A stretch of DNA of 64,000 bases from positions 620,001 through 684,000 of the forward strand of contig QPLR01000001.1 in the NCBI GenBank assembly GCA_003665935.1, written 5' to 3'. Within the stretch, counting starts at the first letter, position 1; every line of letters begins with the position of its first letter. The notes beneath the pieces were generated by a model. The model saw nothing but the letters and a program-made list of their open reading frames with translations. It did not search any database and had not been told where the DNA came from. Of the stretch, positions 49,671-57,016 are shown piece by piece. Position numbers and translations under genes: made by a program. The stretch comes from Halobellus sp. Atlit-31R. GTDB lineage: Archaea > Halobacteriota > Halobacteria > Halobacteriales > Haloferacaceae.

Positions 49671-52600
49671 CGTTCTCCACCTCCCGTCCCGTCGCTGTCG
49701 GTAGCGGTGTCGGAGTCGCCGGTCTCCTCGCTTCGGTCCTCGGATTCGTCGTCGGAGTCGTCGGGGTCTTCGGATTCGTCGTCGGAGTCGTCGGGGTCCT
49801 CGCCTCGACTCTCGGATTCGTCGTCACGGCCCTCGGATCCGCCAGCGGGGTCGTCGCCTGTTCGAGCGTCGCTCTCCGTGGCGTCGCTCGGCTCGACGCT
49901 CTCGAACTCCCCGAAGTCCCACATCCCCTCCTCGTCGTCGCCGTCGCCGTCGCCGTCGTCGACCTCCGCGGTCCCGTCGAGCAGGTCCCCGATGCCGAAG
50001 TCGTCGTCGCCAGCAGCACTCGATCGTCCGCGTCCGTCGTCGTCCGTCGAGAGTCCGGAGGCGTCCGCGCCTGAGGAGTCGGGCTCCTCGGCAGTCTCGG
50101 AGTCGCTCTCGAAGAGGTCGAACGACTCCGTGTCGGCTGTCGCGTCCGCCGCGTCGGCCCCGCCTTCGCCCCATACGACGTCTCCGCTGTCGTCGCCCGG
50201 TTCGTCGGCGGCGTGTGCGTTATCGTCGCCCGATTCGTCGGCGGCGTGTGCGTTATCGTCGCCCGATTCGTCGCTGACGGCGTCGTTCTCGGGGGGCGTC
50301 TCGCCGGCAGCCGCCGACTCCGTAACCGTGTCGCCGTCGAGCACGCCGTCCGTCTCGGATTCCGTCGCGGTCTCCCCGTCGAGCGCGTCGGGCTGTTCGC
50401 GGATCGAGTCCTCGAGGGCGGGCTGTTCGCTCCGCTCTTCGAGCGCGTCGAGTTCCGAGTGCTCGCCGACGTCGGCCGTGACGTCGGGCGCGGTGTCGAC
50501 GTCGATCAGCGCGTCCGCGACCTCGACGTCGTCGAGGTCCTGGTAGTCGGGCCACAGTTCCTCCGCCGCGCGGTCGAGGATCTCCCGACAGAGCTCGCGG
50601 ATGTCCTCGTCGGGGTCGGGGCGCGGGACCATCTCCTCTTTCTCGGGGTCGACGTCGATCTCGACGGACTCCATCTCGCGGAGGTCTTCGAGACTCCGTT
50701 CGAGGTCGTCGTGCGCCATCAGCGCGAGGATCGTCTCCTGGTCGTTGATGAACGCCTGAAGCGTCGCCGCGACCTGCGTGTAGGTGTTCAGCCCGCGGTC
50801 GATCAGGTACGCGAGGACGACCCGTCGCTTGAACAGTTCCTCGTCGAGTCGCTCCCGAGACCAGCCGCGGTCGAACCGGACGTCTTCGAGCGTGTTCGAC
50901 GCGCCCATCTTGAGGAACTCGTCGCCCTCGGCCTGCCACTGGTAGACGTCCTGAACGTTGATCTCGTCGTTCTCGGCGTCGTAGTGGTTGATCTCGGTCA
51001 GCGACTTGTTCCGGCGGACCTTGTCACCGTGGACGCGGGTCGACGTCTGGATCGAGACGAGATCCAGCGCCGTGAACATCGTCTTCGAGACGTTGATCGG
51101 GTCGGTCGTGAAGCGCTTGAGGACCTCGCCGACGCTGTCGGCGTGGAACGTCGTGTAGGTGGTGTGACCCGTCGACATCACCTGGAAGAGCGTCCGCCCC
51201 TCCTCGCCGCGGATCTCGCCCATCACGATGTAGTCGGGGCGCTGCCGCAGCGCGGCCTCCAGCAGGTCGAACTCGTCGACGTCGCCGCGGTCGTCGTCGC
51301 TGAACGACGGGCGCGTGACGGAGGCGACCCAGTTCCGCTGGGGGAGTTCCACCTCGCGGGTGTCCTCGATCGAGACGATCTTCGCGTTCGAGGGGATGAA
51401 GAGCGAGACCGCGTTCAGCGAGGTCGTCTTCCCCGACGCGGTCCCGCCCGCGAAGATCAGGCTCTTGTCGTTCTCGATGCAGAGCCACAGGAACGCCATC
51501 TCCTCTAAGGAGAACGTCTTCCAGTTCACCAGATCGATCGGCGTGAACGGGACGTCCTTGAACTGCCGGATCGTGTAGTTCGTCCCGTGGTCCGACACCT
51601 CGCGGCCGAGCGTCAGCTGCGCGCGGGAGCCGTCCGGGAGCGTCGCGTCGACCTGCGGGCGTCGCTTCGAGATGCCTTTGCCCGACCGCTGGGCGAGTTT
51701 GACGACGAAGTCGTCGAGCTCCGCCTCACCGTGGTAGACGTTCGAGATGATCTGCTCGTAGTCGGAGTGATAGACGAACACCGGGGCGTTGTAGCCGTCA
51801 CAGGAGATGTCCTCGACGTTCACGTCGTGTTTGATGCCGTCGATCCGCTCGTAGCCGATGAAGTCCCGCCGGAGGACGTAGAGTAGCTTCTCGACCTGGT
51901 AGTCGGTGAGCCGCGCGGCGTCCTCCGCGAGGACCGCCGGCTCCGGCCGCGCGGCGATCCCGTCGAGCGATGGGTCGGGTCGCCCGGCCGTCGAATCGGC
52001 GAAGAGGCCGTCGAGACGACCGCCGAGCGATCCCGCTTCGAGCCCGAGCGACCGGGCGACCGAGGCGAGTCGGTGTTCGGACGCCGCTGCCGAGCCGCCA
52101 GCCGTCGCCGAGCCGGAGCCGTCGGCGGCCACCGAGTCAGTCGACTGCTCGGCCGGCTCGTCAGTTCCGAAGGGGACGTCGAAGTCGAGGTCGAACTGCG
52201 AGAGCAGCCCCCCGCCCTCCGTGTCGGCCGACCGCGAGGGGAGAATCGAGAGGCCGGCCTGGTGCGGTCGGTCGGGGACCTGATAGAGGTTGTACCGATC
52301 GAGCAGTTCGAGCGCCTGCTGTTCGATCACGCGCCGCCGGGTGGTCGGACCGTCGCCGACGACGCTGTCGTCGTCGTATTTGATCGCCGTCCGGAGTTTC
52401 CCGGTCAGGAACTCCACCAGCTCGTCCTCGATCCGGTTCTGGTAGGGGTCGATCACGTAGTACTTCTTCTCGTTCTCCTTCGTCGAGTGGAAGATGACGA
52501 CGAACGCGTGCGGTTTGTCGACCCAGTAGCGCTCGACTTCTTTGAAGTGCGTCTTCTTCGAGAGCGGGACGGCCTTCTCGAGGTCGTAGCGGTTGGCGAC

Positions 52601-53497
52601 CGTCGTCGCGCCCCGCACGTCGGTGAAGAAGGCGTCCTCGTCGAACTCGGGGTCGACGTCGACCGTGCGCTCGTCGACGACGGCTCGGAGTTCCGCGGCG
52701 CGCTGTCCACCGCGGGCGAGGGCGTTCTCGGTCACGTCGGGGTCGAAGCCCAGCGCGTCCTCGCCGTCGAAGCGGTCGATCTCGCCAGCATCGTCCCGCG
52801 GGCGCGAGCCGTCGTCCTCGTAGTAGTACTCGCGCTTGTAGTGCTCCCACATCCAGACGTCTTTGACCACGGGCGTCGTCGCCGGATCGCAGAACGCCTC
52901 GAACTCCGCTGAGATGCGAGCGGCCTCCGCGATCGCGGCGGTCACCTCGCTGTCGGTGTCGACCGGATGGAAGCCGAGATACGCCTCGGGGTCGAGGCTG
53001 ACTTCGTCCCAGTCGGCGCGCGTCGGCGTCGGAATCTCGACCGTCTCGCCGTCGTCCCAGCGCGCGTTCGCCGCGTCATCGTCGTCCGCGGCGACCTCGC
53101 GCGGGTCGAGGCCGCGGTACAGCGCGGTGACGTCGCCGTCGACGCCGTACTCGTCGAGGAAGTCCGCCCAGGTGTACGCGCCGACCGCGACTTCGGGACC
53201 GTCCGCGCCCGGTTCGTCGGACTCGTCGGCGGATGCGTCCCGGGCGGCGTCGTCGCTTCCGATCCGCGCGTCGGCGGTCGTCTCTGTGTGGTGGTTCGAT
53301 CCGTCCGCCGGTACGTCTGCGGCGTCAGTCGCCGGGAGCCCCCCAGCTTCCTCGACTGACGTGTCCGCCGCGTCTCCGGCGGCCCGATCGACGGTGTCCC
53401 CCTCGAGGGTCGACGGCGATTCGTCCCCGCCCCCCTCCAACGCGTCCTCGTCGGCCGACTCGGAGTCGGCCGCGGGCGCGTCGTCGTCGGTTGCCAT
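49667..53497 (-). CDS. pilB: Giant pilus ATPase (PilB-like) with long acidic C-terminal tail, second locus
   Basis: Secretion ATPase of 1276 aa, about twice the size of the paralogue at 17.8 kb. An acidic N-terminal region (about 1-110) precedes an N-terminal domain. The catalytic core has Walker A GGTASGKTT (about 683-692), SIEDTREVEL, VMGEIRGEEG and the His-box TTFHADS. After about residue 970 comes an acidic, low-complexity tail of roughly 300 residues with 10- and 11-residue repeats. Start is the ATG at 53495-53497. It is the first gene of the seven-gene pilus operon and overlaps pilC by 4 bp. The tail may be a tethering or regulatory region specific to haloarchaea. Confidence 0.9.
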   Translation of the reverse strand: MATDDDAPAADSESADEDALEGGGDESPSTLEGDTVDRAAGDAADTSVEEAGGLPATDAADVPADGSNHHTETTADARIGSDDAARDASADESDEPGADGPEVAVGAYTWADFLDEYGVDGDVTALYRGLDPREVAADDDDAANARWDDGETVEIPTPTRADWDEVSLDPEAYLGFHPVDTDSEVTAAIAEAARISAEFEAFCDPATTPVVKDVWMWEHYKREYYYEDDGSRPRDDAGEIDRFDGEDALGFDPDVTENALARGGQRAAELRAVVDERTVDVDPEFDEDAFFTDVRGATTVANRYDLEKAVPLSKKTHFKEVERYWVDKPHAFVVIFHSTKENEKKYYVIDPYQNRIEDELVEFLTGKLRTAIKYDDDSVVGDGPTTRRRVIEQQALELLDRYNLYQVPDRPHQAGLSILPSRSADTEGGGLLSQFDLDFDVPFGTDEPAEQSTDSVAADGSGSATAGGSAAASEHRLASVARSLGLEAGSLGGRLDGLFADSTAGRPDPSLDGIAARPEPAVLAEDAARLTDYQVEKLLYVLRRDFIGYERIDGIKHDVNVEDISCDGYNAPVFVYHSDYEQIISNVYHGEAELDDFVVKLAQRSGKGISKRRPQVDATLPDGSRAQLTLGREVSDHGTNYTIRQFKDVPFTPIDLVNWKTFSLEEMAFLWLCIENDKSLIFAGGTASGKTTSLNAVSLFIPSNAKIVSIEDTREVELPQRNWVASVTRPSFSDDDRGDVDEFDLLEAALRQRPDYIVMGEIRGEEGRTLFQVMSTGHTTYTTFHADSVGEVLKRFTTDPINVSKTMFTALDLVSIQTSTRVHGDKVRRNKSLTEINHYDAENDEINVQDVYQWQAEGDEFLKMGASNTLEDVRFDRGWSRERLDEELFKRRVVLAYLIDRGLNTYTQVAATLQAFINDQETILALMAHDDLERSLEDLREMESVEIDVDPEKEEMVPRPDPDEDIRELCREILDRAAEELWPDYQDLDDVEVADALIDVDTAPDVTADVGEHSELDALEERSEQPALEDSIREQPDALDGETATESETDGVLDGDTVTESAAAGETPPENDAVSDESGDDNAHAADESGDDNAHAADEPGDDSGDVVWGEGGADAADATADTESFDLFESDSETAEEPDSSGADASGLSTDDDGRGRSSAAGDDDFGIGDLLDGTAEVDDGDGDGDDEEGMWDFGEFESVEPSDATESDARTGDDPAGGSEGRDDESESRGEDPDDSDDESEDPDDSDDESEDRSEETGDSDTATDSDGTGGGER
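49741..49800. repeat. Two tandem 30-bp repeats in the pilB tail
   Basis: 49741-49770 and 49771-49800 are identical except for one base and encode DDSDDESEDP-type decapeptides in the acidic tail of PilB. Confidence 0.9.
50191..50273. repeat. 33-bp tandem repeat (2.5 copies) in the pilB tail
   Basis: Units at 50191-50223 and 50224-50256 differ by one base, followed by a half unit to 50273. They encode the undecapeptide ESGDDNAHAAD. Confidence 0.9.
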
Positions 53498-53690
53498 CGT
53501 TCGGGCGTCGGCTTCCCGATTGAAAAAGACTTCTGCCGTGTCGAGCCAGAAATTTTCTTCCGATTGGGGTGAAAAAATGTGGAATATCTGTGAGGTCGGT
53601 GCGGCGCAGTCGGCTGCGTCTCGGGTCGATGCTATCAGGAGCAGTATTTTGCCCGGATGTTTTATATGAGCAGTTTCGGTACCAACGGCT

Positions 53691-55967
53691 ATGAGTCACG
53701 AGTCCGACGCCGATCGAACGACCGCCGTCTCAGACGACGAGGTGCGCGTAGAGAAGTCGTTCGTCGACGACGAGTTCCCCGTTCCGGCGATCAAATTCCG
53801 GCTCGTTTCCGAGAGCGACGTCCCCGTGCACGTCCGGCTCGTCGATCAGATCCCCGAGGACTTCCCGATGGAGGGAGTCGGCTTCCACCCGGACTACGAG
53901 AGCGACAACTGGACCGCCTACAAGGACCACCGCGTCGAGTACGAGCGAACGCTCGACCCGAGCGAAGCGACGACGACGGTGTACGGGATCCGTCTCGAAC
54001 AGACGTCGGACGTCGAGGGGTTCCTCGGCGAGCCGATCCTCGAACGACCCCCTGTCCGGGACGACCCCAGTGGCGAGCAGAGCGACTCGGACGTCGAGGA
54101 CATCCTCGGCGCGGACCGGAGCCAACTCGTCCGCGACGCGCTCCAGGGGAACGGACGGCTCGCGAGAGAGACTGGGCGTCCAGCAGACGTCGGCCACGAG
54201 TCCGACGCGGGCTACGACTCGGTTTCCGAGCCCGAGCGCGACCCGGCTCCGGAGTCCGCCGACCCGGCCGCCGACGAACTGATCCCGGAGGACCGGCAGG
54301 ACGGGGTCGTCGCCGACGAGGATGCCGACGAGGATGCCGACGAGGATGCCGATCCCGAAGCGGAGGACGGTGCGGCGTCGCCGGCCGAAGAGGGCTCGGA
54401 GGCGGCTGACAGCGTGGCGGAGGCCGCCGACGTCGCTGCGGACCCCCGAGCCATCCCGCGCGAGATCGCGACGGATCTGACGCCTGCGCTGCGACGGCGC
54501 AGCGACGACGAGCGGACGGCCGTCGAGCCGGCTTCGGACGCTACCGCCGCCGACGAGGTGGAGGACGTCGATACAGGGGCCGACGAGGAGGACGCCGAGA
54601 CCGAGGTTGACGACGCGGAGGCAGACGACGCCGAGACCGAGATTGACGACGTCGAACCCGACGACGCCGAAATCGAGGCAGAGGCGGCTGCGGTCGAGGA
54701 CGCGAGCGAGGCTGTCGACGCCGACGCCGAGACCGAGATTGACGACGTCGAAGCCGAGAGCCAGTCGCCCGACGTCGACGACCACCTAGAAGAACACGTC
54801 GACGAACCGGGCGTGGACGCGTCGGACGTCGCGGTGGCCGGGGCTGACGAGCCCGAGACGGCCGCGAGCGCCGAACCGTCGGAGTCGGCGGCGGATGCGG
54901 TCGAGCCGTCCACGGCCGCGGCCACAGCGGACGCCGCGGCAGCCGGTAGCGCGGCGTCCGGGAGCCTGGCGGCGACGCTCGCCGAGGAGATCCGGGCCGG
55001 CGAGGTCGACGAGACGGACCTCGAAACGCTGCGCGGTGAGATCGACGTCGGACTGCCCCGGAGCGCGGACGTCCGCATCCGGCGCGTGCAGGCGCAGATG
55101 GAGGATCTCAACGCCTACGCCGACGCGATCGCGGAGTTCATCGACGAGGAAGGTACCGGCGCGGAGCTCGTCGACCGCCTCGACACCGAGTTGGCGGAGG
55201 TCACGGCCGAGATCGACGAGCTACAGAGCGCGCTGGACGACGCCGAGTCCGACCGCGAGGCGATCCGCGACGACGTCTCGACGCTCCGTGACGACGTCGG
55301 CACGAACGACGAGCGGATCACGGAGACGACGCGTCGGGTGGGCGAAGTCGACGACACCGCCGCGGCTGCTGCCGCCGGCGTCGACGGCCTCCGCGAGCGG
55401 GCCGACGCGATCGAAGACCGCCTCGACGCGACGGCCGACCGGGTCGCGGACGTCGAAGTGGGCGTCGACGACGTCGCGGCCGACGTCGATGTGGTCGAAG
55501 CGGACGTAGCGGGCCTCGAAGCCGACGTCGACGCAGTCGAAGCGGAGGTAGACGGGGTCGCGGCCGACGTCGGCGACGTCGCTGCCGATGTGGACGCGGT
55601 CGAGACGGAGGTCGACGGACTTGCGGCCGACGTCGACGGCGTCACCGCCGACGTGGATGACGTCGCTGCCGAGGTCGACGGCGTGGCGACAGACCTCGAG
55701 ACCGTCGCCACCGACGTCGACGAGACCGACGCGCGCGTCTCGCGGCTCGACGAGGAGATGGGCGACGTTCGCGAGGACATCGCGGCGCTGGATGCTGACG
55801 TCGTCGACACGCGCGACTCGCTCGAAGCCGAGATCGACGACCTCCGGGCTGACGTCGCCGCGCTCTCGGCGGAGCTGGACCGCTTCGAGTCGATCGAGCG
55901 TGACATCGAAGAACTGCAGACGTTCCGCGACCGCCTCAACGACGCCTTCGGCCCCGGCGGGCAGTGA
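53691..55967 (+). CDS. Long acidic coiled-coil protein next to the pilus operon
   Basis: A 758-residue cytosolic protein, divergent from pilB. Residues about 1-125 form a compact beta-rich domain (EFPVPAIKFRLVSESDVPV, TTTVYGIRLEQTSDVEGFLG). About 125-420 is acidic low-complexity sequence with short tandem repeats (three 12-bp units at about 54319-54354). About 430-750 is an almost uninterrupted coiled coil whose central part (about 590-690) is a run of seven-residue units of the type AADVDxV. No nucleotide-binding motif is present. Location suggests a structural or positioning role for the pilus machine, but this is unproven. The frequent GAC/GTC repeats could be recombinogenic. Confidence 0.82.
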   Translation: MSHESDADRTTAVSDDEVRVEKSFVDDEFPVPAIKFRLVSESDVPVHVRLVDQIPEDFPMEGVGFHPDYESDNWTAYKDHRVEYERTLDPSEATTTVYGIRLEQTSDVEGFLGEPILERPPVRDDPSGEQSDSDVEDILGADRSQLVRDALQGNGRLARETGRPADVGHESDAGYDSVSEPERDPAPESADPAADELIPEDRQDGVVADEDADEDADEDADPEAEDGAASPAEEGSEAADSVAEAADVAADPRAIPREIATDLTPALRRRSDDERTAVEPASDATAADEVEDVDTGADEEDAETEVDDAEADDAETEIDDVEPDDAEIEAEAAAVEDASEAVDADAETEIDDVEAESQSPDVDDHLEEHVDEPGVDASDVAVAGADEPETAASAEPSESAADAVEPSTAAATADAAAAGSAASGSLAATLAEEIRAGEVDETDLETLRGEIDVGLPRSADVRIRRVQAQMEDLNAYADAIAEFIDEEGTGAELVDRLDTELAEVTAEIDELQSALDDAESDREAIRDDVSTLRDDVGTNDERITETTRRVGEVDDTAAAAAAGVDGLRERADAIEDRLDATADRVADVEVGVDDVAADVDVVEADVAGLEADVDAVEAEVDGVAADVGDVAADVDAVETEVDGLAADVDGVTADVDDVAAEVDGVATDLETVATDVDETDARVSRLDEEMGDVREDIAALDADVVDTRDSLEAEIDDLRADVAALSAELDRFESIERDIEELQTFRDRLNDAFGPGGQ
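55470..55720. repeat. 21-bp periodic repeats encoding coiled-coil heptads
   Basis: Repeated units like GCCGACGTCGAC spaced at multiples of 21 bp give consecutive heptads with Val/Ala at core positions in the coiled-coil protein. Copies are diverged, so this looks like old internal expansion. Confidence 0.8.
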
Positions 55968-56043
55968 GCGAGCGGGACGGGCCGGCGCGTCGATCGGCGC
56001 GCGAAGCGCAATCTGTTTAGCGCGCCGCCGCGTGCGTCCGACA

Positions 56044-56997
56044 ATGACTGAGACGGAGGCGATTCGCGTCGCCGTCCCCCGCAAGGGCCGACCCCTCGAA
56101 GCCGTTCTCGAACGCGTCGCCGACGTCGCAGCGCGACACGCGGCGAGCCGTTCGGAGTCCGACGCCGACGCCGACGACGTCGCGACCGTGGCCGACGAGG
56201 TGATCTCGACGCTCCGCCACGAGAAGGCGGTCACGAAGGGCCGTACCGAGCCGGGCGCGGACGTCTACCAGCGGCTCGCGACGTACTCCGGTCTCGACGA
56301 CGACTACGAGCCGGAGTACACGCTGCTCCGCGACGACCGGCAGGGGATGCCACGTCGGATCGTCTTCGACAGCCTCACCGTCGACGTCGACGGCGTGCCG
56401 GTCCAGTTCGTCGGCCGCGAGGAGCCCTTCCGCGCGCTCCGCACCCACGAGTTCGCTCTGGGCTTCGACAGCGCGGATCTGGTCTTAGAGGAGGTCGTCG
56501 AACTCGAACCCGAGGGCGTCGGCTCGATCGCCGACGTCAACGCCCGGATCGACCCGATGAACACCGACGTCCGCGTCGTCTCTGGACTCGGCGACACGGT
56601 GTATCACACGCTGATGGCGCGGCCGGAGATCCTCCCGCCGGGGGCCGACCTCGATCGGGAGTTCGTCGCCGGCTACGAGGGCGACCTCTGCATCTCGCCG
56701 CGCTACGAGCGGCTCGTCGAGGCCGTCCTCGGCACGCGACCGCTCGACGGCGTCTCCTTCGCCTACCCCGGCGACGACCGCGAGGAGGAGGCCGCCATCG
56801 CGGACGTCGGGCTCGGCGTCTATCTGACGATGACGGGGTCGACCGCCCGCGACCACGGACTCGTCCTCGGCGAGCATCTGTTCCCCTCCGAGACGGTGCT
56901 GATGGAGAACGTCGCCGAGGCCGAGGAGCTCGCCGCCGCAAAGCGTGTTCGCGACGCGCTCGCGACCGCCGCTCACGAGACCGAAATCGCGGTCTGA
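56044..56997 (+). CDS. HisG-like (ATP phosphoribosyltransferase fold) protein of unknown function
   Basis: A 317-residue protein. The start IRVAVPRKGRPLEAVLE mirrors the IRIAxPxKGRL start of ATP phosphoribosyltransferase. Later the segment AAIADVGLGVYLTMTGSTAR followed by DHGLVLGEHLFPSETVLMEN aligns by eye with the conserved HisG block 'aIvDlvstG.TLr.ngL....I..S.a.li.N'. A Gly/Asp region DSADLVLEEV corresponds to the 'aDlGI.G.D.l.E' loop. Spacing and middle sequence differ from housekeeping HisG, so it is probably a divergent paralogue. It is convergent with topA and not in a his operon. Enzymatic activity cannot be inferred. Confidence 0.6.
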   Translation: MTETEAIRVAVPRKGRPLEAVLERVADVAARHAASRSESDADADDVATVADEVISTLRHEKAVTKGRTEPGADVYQRLATYSGLDDDYEPEYTLLRDDRQGMPRRIVFDSLTVDVDGVPVQFVGREEPFRALRTHEFALGFDSADLVLEEVVELEPEGVGSIADVNARIDPMNTDVRVVSGLGDTVYHTLMARPEILPPGADLDREFVAGYEGDLCISPRYERLVEAVLGTRPLDGVSFAYPGDDREEEAAIADVGLGVYLTMTGSTARDHGLVLGEHLFPSETVLMENVAEAEELAAAKRVRDALATAAHETEIAV

Positions 56998-57016
56998 GGG
57001 GCAAGAGCGTACCGCC

